DNA of 64,000 bases from Fodinibacter sp038210185 (GTDB lineage Bacteria; Actinomycetota; Actinomycetes; Actinomycetales; Dermatophilaceae), in assembly GCA_038210185.1 (NCBI GenBank), contig JBBQWX010000003.1, positions 6,520 to 70,519 on the forward strand. The letters run 5' to 3'. Made by a program: the position numbers and the translations under genes. The notes beneath the pieces are model-generated. The model did no database searches. It was not told where the DNA came from and saw nothing but the letters and a program-made list of their open reading frames with translations. Positions 9,334 to 16,562 of the stretch are shown one piece after another. Position 1 is the first letter of the stretch. Each line of letters starts with the position of its first letter.

Positions 9334-9351
9334 GTTCGCCGTGGGCGCAAC
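9334..9351. promoter_or_regulatory. Candidate ClgR operator upstream of clpP1
   Basis: GTTCGCCGTGGGCGCAAC; read on the minus strand its core is CGCCCACGGCG, matching CGCYNANRGCG, flanked by GTTG and AAC. Together with the site before clpX it suggests one regulon for both transcription units. Confidence 0.65.
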
Positions 9352-9422
9352 ACTCCGGGCACGCCGACGGGGGCACGCGGGCGCCCCGGGCACCGGAACA
9401 CTCCGGGCACGCCGACGGGGGC
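9349..9422. repeat. Two direct copies of a 26-bp sequence
   Basis: The sequence beginning AACACTCCGGGCACGCCG occurs at 9349-9374 and again, identical over 26 bases, at 9397-9422, 48 bp apart. The second copy runs into the left arm of the terminator at 9412-9449, so the repeat probably arose by local duplication of the terminator edge. Confidence 0.85.
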
Positions 9423-9449
9423 GGAGCCGTGTGGCTTCGCCCCCGTCGG
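9412..9449 (-). terminator. Terminator hairpin downstream of the SHOCT gene
   Basis: A 12-bp perfect stem (CCGACGGGGGCG with its complement) extended by five more pairs including one G-T, with a GTGT loop, 13 bases beyond the stop at 9462. No U-tract, as is usual in high-GC Actinobacteria. Confidence 0.75.
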
Positions 9450-9461
9450 TCCGTGGTCAGG

Positions 9462-9860
9462 TCAGGCGAGTGCCTTGGCCTTGAGGGAGTCGAACTCCAC
9501 CTGGGTGATCGCACCGGAGTCGAGCAGCGACTTCGCGTGGGTGATCTGCTCCGCTGGGCTGGCCGAGGTGGCCGCGACCGACTTGATGTACTTCTCCTGC
9601 TGGGCCTGCGCGTCGGCGATGGCGGCCATCTGGCGCTCGCCCATGCTCTTGCCTCGGACGATGAGGTAGATCAGCGCGCCGAACCACGGCACGAAGATGA
9701 GCAGGGCGGCCCAACCGGCCTTGCCCCAGCCGCTGATGGTCCGGTCGCTGAAGAGGTCGAAGACGCAGCGGAACCAGATGAAGATGGCCGAGATCCAGAT
9801 GAAGATCCAGAAGCTCCAGACCAGGACCTCCCAGAAGCTGTCGATGCCGTCGGTGCTCAT
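9462..9860 (-). CDS. SHOCT domain membrane protein with PLDc_N-type membrane segment
   Basis: A 132-residue protein. Residues 10-65 hold two hydrophobic segments (VWSFWIFIWISAIFIWF and AGWAALLIFVPWFGALIYL) separated by a short polar loop, as in the N-terminal region of cardiolipin synthases. The C-terminus (ITHAKSLLDSGAITQVEFDSLKAKAL) is a SHOCT motif, a small helical oligomerisation module. No enzymatic domain is present. The ATG at 9860 has GAAAGGTGA eight bases upstream. Such proteins are common in Actinobacteria and of unknown role. Confidence 0.8.
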   Translation of the reverse strand: MSTDGIDSFWEVLVWSFWIFIWISAIFIWFRCVFDLFSDRTISGWGKAGWAALLIFVPWFGALIYLIVRGKSMGERQMAAIADAQAQQEKYIKSVAATSASPAEQITHAKSLLDSGAITQVEFDSLKAKALA

Positions 9861-9879
9861 CGTTGGTGTCACCTTTCAG

Positions 9880-9937
9880 GTGGTGTTGTGGTGGTGCTGA
9901 TGTCAATGATGCCAGTGGTGCTGGTGGTGCTGGTGGC
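9880..9937. repeat. GGT/GCT-rich low-complexity run
   Basis: Most of the bases are GGT, GTG and GCT triplets (for example GGTGCTGGTGGTGCTGGTGG). It lies upstream of the SHOCT gene start and shows no coding signal. The rest of the 9861-10064 gap holds nothing I can name. Confidence 0.5.
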
Positions 9938-10064
9938 AGGCCGCGACGACACGCCGCGGTTTCGCCGAAGCCATCTGAGGGCCACTGCCGACCAGTACCC
10001 CTGCGCCGCAATCCTCGTGGTCCGGCCCAGGGGCCACATCACCTCCACGGGGTGAGGCCGGACC

Positions 10065-11255
10065 TCACCCTTCCTCGGGCGTGCGCACGGCGGGGACGAC
10101 GGCCAGCGCCAGGATGGCGAGCGCCCCGACGACCAGGAGGGAACGCAGCACCCCCACCTGGTCGCCGAGCAGCCCGAGCACTGGCGGTCCGGCGATGAAG
10201 GCGACGTAGCCGATGGTCGCGACCACCGACATCCGGGCCGCGGCGCGCTCGGCGTCGTCGGCCGAGGCGCTCAGACCGACCGGGAAGCCGAGTGCTGCCC
10301 CGACGCCCCAGACCGCCGCCCCCGCGAAGGCGACCCACGCGCTGCCGAAGATGACGAGCGCGGCACCCACTGCGGCCAGCGCGAAGCTTCCCCGAAGCAC
10401 GGGCACCCGCCCGAAGCGGTCGAGCAGGCCCGTGCCGGCGACGCGTCCGAGGGTCATGAAGGTGAGGAAGGTCGCGAAGGCGAGCACACCGGCCCAGGCC
10501 GGCAGGTCGTGGCCCTCCACGAACGCCACGGCGAGCCAGTCGTTCGCCGTGCCCTCGGTGAAGGCCGCCGCGAAGACGACGACCCCGATGAGCAGCGTCC
10601 GGGGCTCCAGCCAGGCCGAACGGTGCCGCTCCCGGGCTGCGACCGCGGTCTCGTGGTGCTCGGCGGAGCGGGGCAGGAAGCGGGGCAGGGCCCACCAGGC
10701 CAGCGCGACGGTGACTCCCGTGGCGCCGAGGAAGTGCACGGTCAGCGGCACGCCCGCCCACGACATCGCCGAGCCGAGCAGGGCCGAGACCACGGTGCCA
10801 CCGCTGAAGGCCGCGTGGAAGTGCGGCATCACGGACGTGCCGAGGTGGCGCTCGACGTCGGCCCCCTCGAGGTTCATCGAGACGTCCCAGACGCCGACCC
10901 CAAGCCCGATGAGGAAGAGCCCGGCCGCCACGGCGCCTCGAGGCCCGCGGGCGTCGACGACCAGCGCCACCGCCAGCAGGCCGACGAGCGAGACCCCGAC
11001 GCCGAGCGCGACGGCCTTCGTCGCACCGATCCGGTCGTTGATCCGGCCGGCCAGGGGCAGCCCGGTGACCGAACCGACGCTGGCGGCCAAGAGCGTGAGC
11101 CCCAGCTCCCCCGCGCTCAGGCCGAGCGCCGACTTGGTGTCGGCGATCCTCGAGGCCCACGACGCGAAGACCAGCCCGGCGAGGGTGAACGTCACGAAGA
11201 CCGCGGTGCGCGCACCAATGACCCGGTCGCGGGGGATGGTGGGCATGGAGGTCAT
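10065..11255 (-). CDS. MFS transporter (YbjJ/fucose-permease-like)
   Basis: A 396-residue protein with about 12 hydrophobic segments. The MFS loop 2-3 motif appears as GRINDRIGATKAV and the second-half counterpart as GRVAGTGLLDRFGRVPVLR. It resembles the YbjJ-type branch (MNLEGADVERHLG and HAAFSGG after TM4). The substrate is unknown; linkage to a LacI-family regulator suggests a sugar or sugar-like compound. Start ATG at 11255; the upstream in-frame extension is derived from the operator region. It is transcribed divergently from the regulator gene with the operators between them. Confidence 0.85.
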   Translation of the reverse strand: MTSMPTIPRDRVIGARTAVFVTFTLAGLVFASWASRIADTKSALGLSAGELGLTLLAASVGSVTGLPLAGRINDRIGATKAVALGVGVSLVGLLAVALVVDARGPRGAVAAGLFLIGLGVGVWDVSMNLEGADVERHLGTSVMPHFHAAFSGGTVVSALLGSAMSWAGVPLTVHFLGATGVTVALAWWALPRFLPRSAEHHETAVAARERHRSAWLEPRTLLIGVVVFAAAFTEGTANDWLAVAFVEGHDLPAWAGVLAFATFLTFMTLGRVAGTGLLDRFGRVPVLRGSFALAAVGAALVIFGSAWVAFAGAAVWGVGAALGFPVGLSASADDAERAAARMSVVATIGYVAFIAGPPVLGLLGDQVGVLRSLLVVGALAILALAVVPAVRTPEEG

Positions 11256-11311
11256 GGTGGGGTCGGCGGACAACGAAGGGATCCTCGGCGAGTGGTGCGG
11301 GGTGAACCGTG

Positions 11312-11339
11312 TCGAATCGATTCGATCGAATCGATTCGA
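11312..11339. promoter_or_regulatory. Tandem LacI-family operators (28-bp perfect palindrome)
   Basis: The 14-bp palindrome TCGAATCGATTCGA occurs twice without a gap (11312-11325 and 11326-11339), so the whole element is also a palindrome. The core AATCGATT fits the central-CG operators bound by LacI/GalR proteins. It lies between the divergent MFS gene and the LacI regulator gene, 23 bases before the latter's ATG, and should control both. Confidence 0.8.
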
Positions 11340-11361
11340 TATTGTGGCTCCCGTGACCCCC

Positions 11362-12432
11362 ATGCGTCAAACGAGCCCGCCGCGCCGGCCCACGCTGCGC
11401 GACGTCGCGCGCCGGGCCGGGGTCTCGACGTCGACGGCATCCCTGGTCTTCAGCGGCAAGGGCCCGGTGGCCGCGGCGACGGCCCAGCGGGTGCGCACCG
11501 CCGCGACCGACCTGGCGTACGCGGGGCCCGACCCGCTCGCCTCCTCGCTACGGCAGGGCCGGGTCGGCACGGTGGCCGTGGTCGTCGAGGGTCCGCTGCG
11601 CTACGCCTTCCACGACCCGTTCGCGCTCGCCGTGCTCGACGGCCTCGCCGAGGAGCTCGACGCGGCCGGCCGGTCGATGCTGCTCGTGGCCCAGCCCGTC
11701 GAGGACCCCGAGCGGGCCGTCGCGCAGCTCGCGACGCAGGCCGTCGACGCGGCCGTGTTCCCCCTGTGCGGAGACCGCGACAACCCCGTGGTCGACCACC
11801 TGCTCGCCCGCGGCGTGCCGCTGGTCGGCGCCGGGGCGCCCGTGCACCCGCGGGTCACCCACGTGCTCACCGACGAGGCCGCCGCGATGCGGCTCACGAC
11901 CCGCCACGTGCTCGAGCTCGGCCACACCTGCATCGCGCACCTGTCGATGCCGCTGCGCCCCGGGTCCCCCACTGGGTGGGTCACCGAGCAGGACGTGGCG
12001 GATGCCGCCTACCCCGACGCAGCCGGGCGGCTCGCCGGGTTCCGCTCACTGGCCGGAGTGGACGCGCCGGTGGTGCAGGCCCGCGACCTCACCGTCGAGG
12101 CCGGGGAGGAGGCGGCACGGCTCCTGCTCGACAGGCCGGCAGCCGACCGTCCGACAGCCGTGGTAGCCCAGGCCGACCTGCTCGCGGCCGGTGCCGTGCG
12201 GGCCGCCGAGGCCCTGGGCCTGCGGGTGCCGCAGGACCTCAGCGTCACAGGCTTCGACGGCGTGGACCTGCCGTGGCTCGACCACGTGCTCACGACCGTG
12301 GACCAACCCGGCGCGGAGAAGGGTCGCGCGATGGGCCGGCTCGTGCGGCTCGCCCTCGACGGCCGATCGCTGCGCGACCAACCCTTCCCGGTGCACCTCA
12401 GGGTGGGAACGACCTCGTCGTCCCCACCCTGA
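11362..12432 (+). CDS. LacI-family transcriptional regulator
   Basis: A 356-residue repressor. The N-terminal helix-turn-helix and hinge (LRDVARRAGVSTSTASLVFSG) occupy about residues 11-45. The periplasmic-binding-protein-like effector domain follows, with the typical end PQDLSVTGFDGVDLPWLDHVLTTVDQP. The ligand is not predictable. ATG at 11362 is used; an in-frame GTG at 11353 is possible. It very likely binds the tandem palindrome just upstream and so represses itself and the divergent MFS gene. Its last codons form one arm of a terminator. Confidence 0.93.
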   Translation: MRQTSPPRRPTLRDVARRAGVSTSTASLVFSGKGPVAAATAQRVRTAATDLAYAGPDPLASSLRQGRVGTVAVVVEGPLRYAFHDPFALAVLDGLAEELDAAGRSMLLVAQPVEDPERAVAQLATQAVDAAVFPLCGDRDNPVVDHLLARGVPLVGAGAPVHPRVTHVLTDEAAAMRLTTRHVLELGHTCIAHLSMPLRPGSPTGWVTEQDVADAAYPDAAGRLAGFRSLAGVDAPVVQARDLTVEAGEEAARLLLDRPAADRPTAVVAQADLLAAGAVRAAEALGLRVPQDLSVTGFDGVDLPWLDHVLTTVDQPGAEKGRAMGRLVRLALDGRSLRDQPFPVHLRVGTTSSSPP

Positions 12433-12434
12433 GG
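12396..12434. terminator. Bidirectional terminator between lacI-type gene and tig
   Basis: A perfect 12-bp stem, CCTCAGGGTGGG (12396-12407) with CCCACCCTGAGG (12423-12434), and a 15-base loop. It includes the last codons and stop of the regulator gene and lies 33 bases before the tig stop on the other strand. Confidence 0.75.
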
Positions 12435-12466
12435 TTGCCGGCCGAGCCGGGTGTCGTCGCGGGCCG

Positions 12467-13918
12467 TCAGGCCTTGGCAGCGGCCTCGTCGTCCGCGGGG
12501 GCCTCGTCCGCCGAGTCCTGCGCGTCGCCCGCGGTGGCCTCGTCGTCCGCGGGGGCCTCGTCCGCCGAGTCCTGCGCGTCGTCCGCGGCCACGTCGTCGT
12601 CGTGGTCGTCGTGGCCGTCGTGGTCGTCGTGGTCGTGGTCGTGGTCGTGGGCCTGGGGCACGAGCTCCCCGAGGTCGATCACGGTGCCGGCGGTGTCGGT
12701 GACGACCGCCTTGTCCAGCACCGCGGCGAGGGCCTTGCGGCGCCCCACCTCCTGCACGATCGAGGGGATCTGACCCTGCTGGTCGATCGTCTGGGCGAAC
12801 TGGTTCGGGTCCATGCCGTACTGCTGGGCGCTCATCACGAGGTACTCGATCAGCTCGGGCTGCTCCACGCGCACCTCGAGCTTCTCGGCGATGGCGTCGA
12901 GCAGGAACTGGGCCTTGAGCGCCGTGCGGGTGCTCTCCTGCACCTCCGCACGGTGCTCGTCGTCCTCGAGCCGGTTCTCGCCCTCGAGGTGCTGGTGCAC
13001 CTCGGCCTCGACGATGCCCTCGGGCACGGGGACGTCGACGGTCTCCAGCAGGTGCTCGAGCAGCTTGTCGCGGGCCGCGATGCCCTGCTCGTACTTCTTG
13101 GCCTGCTCCGCCTGCTTCGTGACGTCGGCGCGCAGCTCCTCCAGCGAGTCGAACTCGGAGGCGAGCTGGGCGAAGTCGTCGTCGAGCTCGGGCAGCTCGC
13201 GTACCTTGACCGACTTCACGGTGACGGTGCACTCGGCGTCGTCGCCCTCGTGGTCGCCGCCGGCCAGCGGGGCGGTGAAGGTCTTCGTCTCGCCCGAGGC
13301 CAGACCGAGCAGCGCGTCGTCCATGCCCTCGAGCATGTTCTTGCTGCCGACCTCGTAGGAGACGTCGCTGACCGAGTCGATCTCCTCGCCGCCGATGGCG
13401 GCGGACAGGTCGAGAGAGACGAAGTCGCCCTCCTCGACGGAGCGCTCGACGCCCACGAGGCTGCCGAAGCGCTCGCGCAGCGCGGTGAGGCGCTCCTCGA
13501 CGTCCTCGTCGGACGCCTTGACCTCGTCGACCTCGACGGCGATGCCCTCGAGGTCGGGCAGGTCGATGTCGGGGCGCACGTCGGTCTCGACGGTGAACTC
13601 GAGGTCCTGGCCGTCCTCGAGCGGCACGGCGGTGACGTCGACCTCGGGCTGGCCGATGGCGCGGATGTTCTCGGCCTCGGCCGCCTCGGCGAAGAAGACC
13701 GGAAGGGCCTCGTTGACGGCCTCCTGGACCACGGCGCCGCGGCCCACCCGCTGGTCGATGATCCGGCTCGGGACCTTGCCCTTGCGGAAGCCCGGGATCT
13801 GCACCTGGGCGCCGATCGTCTTGTACGCGTGGTCGAGCATCGGCTTCAGCTCCGCGAACGGGACCTCCACGACGAGCTTGACCCGGGTCGGGCTGATGGT
13901 CTCGACGGCACTCTTCAC
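12467..13918 (-). CDS. tig: Trigger factor (ribosome-associated chaperone)
   Basis: A 483-residue protein. The ribosome-binding domain has the signature GFRKGKVP at about 43-50. The FKBP-type PPIase domain spans about 155-245 (EEGDFVSLDLSAAIGG...GSKNMLEGMDDAL). The C-terminal chaperone arms follow. It ends in a long acidic tail, first His/Asp-rich (HDHDHDHDDHDGHDDHDDD), then two copies of an 18-residue acidic unit, longer than in most trigger factors. The GTG at 13918 gives the family N-terminus VKSAVETISPTRVKL and has GGAG eight bases before it. It sits upstream of the clp genes, as in most Actinobacteria, but the LacI/MFS/SHOCT genes have come between. Confidence 0.95.
   Translation of the reverse strand: MKSAVETISPTRVKLVVEVPFAELKPMLDHAYKTIGAQVQIPGFRKGKVPSRIIDQRVGRGAVVQEAVNEALPVFFAEAAEAENIRAIGQPEVDVTAVPLEDGQDLEFTVETDVRPDIDLPDLEGIAVEVDEVKASDEDVEERLTALRERFGSLVGVERSVEEGDFVSLDLSAAIGGEEIDSVSDVSYEVGSKNMLEGMDDALLGLASGETKTFTAPLAGGDHEGDDAECTVTVKSVKVRELPELDDDFAQLASEFDSLEELRADVTKQAEQAKKYEQGIAARDKLLEHLLETVDVPVPEGIVEAEVHQHLEGENRLEDDEHRAEVQESTRTALKAQFLLDAIAEKLEVRVEQPELIEYLVMSAQQYGMDPNQFAQTIDQQGQIPSIVQEVGRRKALAAVLDKAVVTDTAGTVIDLGELVPQAHDHDHDHDDHDGHDDHDDDVAADDAQDSADEAPADDEATAGDAQDSADEAPADDEAAAKA
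12482..12589. repeat. 54-bp tandem duplication inside tig
   Basis: Two copies of a 54-bp unit (12482-12535 and 12536-12589) with only a few differences encode two acidic 18-residue units of the form ADDEA-AGDAQDSADEAP at the trigger factor C-terminus. The next 50 bases are a GTC/GTGGTC-rich run encoding the His/Asp segment. Confidence 0.85.
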
Positions 13919-14121
13919 TTCAGGCACTCCACAACCATGGGGGGAATTCGGGCTGACTACGGGGGCGGATGCCGGGCGGGCCGGCCCAGCGGGCCGGCAC
14001 CTTCCAGCGGCGCGCGAGCGCGCGGCATCCGGATCGGCACCAAGGCCCCATGTTAGCGGCCGGTCACGGGGCCACCCAATCGGCTGCCAGGGGGTCCGGC
14101 GGCCTCCTGCACACTGGGGGC

Positions 14122-15096
14122 GTGCTGTCACTGCGCATCTCCGTTCCCCAGGCCCTCACCGATGACGTCCTGGCGGTGCTGTCGACCGCGGAGGCCGTGA
14201 CCGGGCTCAGCGTGGTGCGGGGGGCCTCGATTCTCCCGCCGGGCGACGTCGTCACCGCCGACATCGCCCGCGAGGGCGCCAACCCGGTTCTCGACGCAGT
14301 GCGCGAGCTCGGGGTGCACCACGAGGGGGCGATCCGGGTCGAGCCCGTCGAGACCTGGCTCTCGCACCCGGCGTTCGAGGCGGAGAAGGGGGCCCCCGGG
14401 GCCAGCACCGACGCCGTCGTGTGGACCCAGGTCGGCAACCGGGCGTACGAGGACTCGGAGCTCAACTGGACCTACCTGTCGTTCATGGTCCTGGCGACGC
14501 TCATCGCCGGCATCGCGATCGTCCTCGACTCCTCGATCCTGGTCATCGGCGCCATGGTGCTGGGGCCGGAGTTCGGGCCGGTCGCCGCCATCGGAGTGGC
14601 TCTGGTGCGACGCCGCCTCAACCTGCTGGTCATCGCCACGCGAACGCTGGTGCTCGGGTTCGCGGCCGGCATCGCGATGACGTTCCTCGCCGGGCTGCTC
14701 GGGCGAGGGCTGGGCTGGGTGACGTACGCGGACATCGTCGGCGACCGGCCACAGACCGACTTCATCTACAGCCCCGACCGGTGGAGCTTCATCGTCGCCA
14801 TCATCGCCGCGGCGGCAGGCGTGCTGTCATTGACGTCGGCCCGCACGGGTGGGCTCTCGGGTGTGTTCATCTCGGTGACGACGGTGCCGGCGGCGGGCAA
14901 CATCGCCCTCGGGCTGGCGTTCGGGGCGTGGCACGAGGTGTGGGGCAGCCTCGCGCAGCTCAGCCTCAACCTCACCGGCATGGCCCTCGCGGGGTGGGCG
15001 ACCCTCGCCCTGCAGCAGATGGTGTGGAAGCGGATGCCCGCCCGGCGGCGCACCGTGATCGGTGGCCGCCCGATGGTGGGCCGTCCCCCGGAGTAG
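14122..15096 (+). CDS. DUF389 family membrane protein
   Basis: A 324-residue protein. The N-terminal ~110 residues form a soluble alpha/beta region (LRISVPQALTDDVLAVL...). Six or so membrane segments follow, with the DUF389 signature SSILVIGAMVLGPEFGPVAAIGVAL at about 135-160 and LTGGLSGV/SVTTVPAAGNIALGLAFG later. Function is unknown; some family members are described as hydrophobic or ion-related transport proteins. The GTG at 14122 is the first plausible start but the GGGGG before it is too close for a normal ribosome site, so translation may be leaderless. Confidence 0.85.
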   Translation: MLSLRISVPQALTDDVLAVLSTAEAVTGLSVVRGASILPPGDVVTADIAREGANPVLDAVRELGVHHEGAIRVEPVETWLSHPAFEAEKGAPGASTDAVVWTQVGNRAYEDSELNWTYLSFMVLATLIAGIAIVLDSSILVIGAMVLGPEFGPVAAIGVALVRRRLNLLVIATRTLVLGFAAGIAMTFLAGLLGRGLGWVTYADIVGDRPQTDFIYSPDRWSFIVAIIAAAAGVLSLTSARTGGLSGVFISVTTVPAAGNIALGLAFGAWHEVWGSLAQLSLNLTGMALAGWATLALQQMVWKRMPARRRTVIGGRPMVGRPPE

Positions 15097-15120
15097 GAAA
15101 CGACGGCAGAGCAGAAGTGG

Positions 15121-15191
15121 AGCGGGCGACGAGAATCGAACTCGCGTAGCCAGTTTGGAAGACTGGTGCTCTACCATTGAGCTACGCCCGC
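15121..15191 (-). tRNA. tRNA-Gly (anticodon TCC)
   Basis: On the minus strand: acceptor GCGGGCG pairing with CGCCCGC, D arm GCTC..GAGC, anticodon stem-loop CCAGT-CTTCCAA-ACTGG, T arm GCGAG-TTCGATT-CTCGT, 71 nt. CCA is not encoded. Confidence 0.95.
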
Positions 15192-15303
15192 GCACCCTCG
15201 TGAGCTCGCACCCCGAAGGCAGCGCTAGCCTAGGGCCGCACCCGCGGGATCCGAAATCCTCCGCTCGACCTTTGCGTCGATGTCGGATGTCGGCTCGCGG
15301 CCG

Positions 15304-15380
15304 CGGGGTATGGCGCAGCTTGGTAGCGCGTCCGCTTTGGGAGCGGAAGGCCGCCGGTTCGAATCCGGCTACCCCGACCA
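15304..15380 (+). tRNA. tRNA-Pro (anticodon TGG), CCA encoded
   Basis: Acceptor CGGGGTA with TACCCCG, D arm GCGC..GCGC, anticodon loop TTTGGGA within TCCGC/GCGGA, T arm GCCGG-TTCGAAT-CCGGC, discriminator A, then CCA at 15378-15380. It borders the repeat-flanked AbiEi-type gene. Confidence 0.95.
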
Positions 15381-15393
15381 ACAACCCCACCCA

Positions 15394-15520
15394 GGGGTGA
15401 TGCAGACCGCGCGCACCACCGCGCGCCCTGCATCACCACCCGGAGTCAGGCTGCCCCGGGGTGATGCAGACCGCGCGCCCCACCGCGCGCCCTGCATCAC
15501 CACCCGGAGTCAGGCTGCCC
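15394..15520. repeat. Two tandem 64-bp units, each with a GGTGATGCAG hairpin
   Basis: Each unit contains GGTGATGCAG-ACC-GCGCGC-6 nt-GCGCGC-C-CTGCATCACC (15396-15437 and 15460-15501), followed by CGGAGTCAGGCTGCCC. The two units differ by one or two bases. The second unit includes the last codons and stop of the gene at 15510. The hairpins probably end transcription of that gene. Confidence 0.85.
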
Positions 15521-16448
15521 GGTCGGACAGCATCCGATAGGCGCGGACCACCTGGTTCAGAAAGAGCTCGGCCTGGAGCCGCAACCCCAGAACCGGGATC
15601 CTCAGCACCATCTCGTTCCCGAGAGTGACCTCGTTCTGCCGCAAGGCGTCGTCCACGGGATGGAGAGCAAGGGCGTGGTGTCCCCCATCGATCTCGAGCA
15701 CCAGGCCCACGTCTTCCCACGCCACGTCGAGGTAGACCCTCCCCCGCGGTCCACGGCGCACGACCTGCCTGCTGGGTTCCGGCAGCCCTGCTTCGCGGCA
15801 CAGCGCCGCGACGTCGAGCTCCCCCAGCGAGCGGGCTCCGTCGCAGATGTCACCGACAGCCGCGTGGAGCAACCGGCGGCGACGGCTCACCTTCACCTCC
15901 TGCCACGCAGCGAGGAGTCGCTGTGGGTGGGTGAGCCGCTGCTGAACCACGAGGCAGAGCACGAGCACGGCCTCACGATCGGTCCTGGCCCACTCGGCTG
16001 CTCGCAGCGCGGCCCACTCCGGTCGCACTCTCGGCACCCCCACCCCCACCAGTGGACCCACGACCCGTCGACGCCTCGACCGTACTCCTGCGACCCGGTG
16101 ACGCCGGTTGGCGCGCGGCACGGTCACCTGGAGGAGGCCGGTGGTGTAACCGGTGAGCCCAGCCGCCTGGAGGGCGCTCGCTCCATCGAGCACGGCACCC
16201 GACCCCGACTCCCAGACTGCTCGCCAGCGGTCAGCCTCGGCGGAGAGCGGACCGGTGCCGATCTGCACGGTGTGGATGCCGTGCGTCGTCCAGCGACCCG
16301 CAGCCACCTCGGTGCGAACGTCGGCCCGGGCGATGCCCACCGCTCGCAGGTCCTTGCGGTGGGCGACGCCGTCATGGTCGTCCGCCAACGGGGCGGCACG
16401 TGCGGCGCGCTCCGCCCGAGTGAGGCGTCGACGCTGGGCTTCGGACAT
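15510..16448 (-). CDS. AbiEi-type N-terminal domain with DUF559-like endonuclease domain
   Basis: A 312-residue protein. The first ~70 residues (RRLTRAERAARAAPLADDHDGVAHRKDLRAVG) resemble the winged-helix domain at the start of AbiEi-like proteins. The C-terminus has the restriction-endonuclease-like fold seen in DUF559/Vsr-type domains: YLDVAWEDVGLVLEIDGGHH provides D-x(n)-E-x-D residues, then a helix and VLRIPVLGL. Such proteins are very common in Actinobacteria and uncharacterised. No AbiEii-like toxin lies next to it, so calling it an antitoxin is not justified. It is flanked on both sides by copies of the GGTGATGCA hairpin. Start ATG at 16448. Confidence 0.75.
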   Translation of the reverse strand: MSEAQRRRLTRAERAARAAPLADDHDGVAHRKDLRAVGIARADVRTEVAAGRWTTHGIHTVQIGTGPLSAEADRWRAVWESGSGAVLDGASALQAAGLTGYTTGLLQVTVPRANRRHRVAGVRSRRRRVVGPLVGVGVPRVRPEWAALRAAEWARTDREAVLVLCLVVQQRLTHPQRLLAAWQEVKVSRRRRLLHAAVGDICDGARSLGELDVAALCREAGLPEPSRQVVRRGPRGRVYLDVAWEDVGLVLEIDGGHHALALHPVDDALRQNEVTLGNEMVLRIPVLGLRLQAELFLNQVVRAYRMLSDRAA

Positions 16449-16501
16449 GGTCAGAGAATGTCGCAGGTGTACCTGTCGTCGTCGGGGCCCTGTGGACAAC
16501 C

Positions 16502-16555
16502 CCCAGAGGTGATGCACGACGCGCGCCTGGCTGCGCCCCCTGCATCACCCCTGGG
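16502..16555. repeat. Third GGTGATGCA hairpin, upstream of the AbiEi-type gene
   Basis: CCCAGAGGTGATGCA (16502-16516) pairs with TGCATCACCCCTGGG (16541-16555) apart from one mismatch, and the loop again holds GCGCGC. It is the same family as the two units at 15394-15520. It also lies just beyond the trmB stop (16563) and may terminate that transcript. Confidence 0.8.
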
Positions 16556-16562
16556 CGTGCGC

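Noticed and set aside
10213..11350. Long plus-strand frame upstream of the LacI-type gene
   Set aside because: It runs antisense through the MFS gene and has no family features; the regulator starts at 11362.
15510..16448. Type IV toxin-antitoxin system (AbiEi/AbiEii)
   Set aside because: No AbiEii-like nucleotidyltransferase is adjacent; the endonuclease-like C-terminus differs from classic AbiEi.
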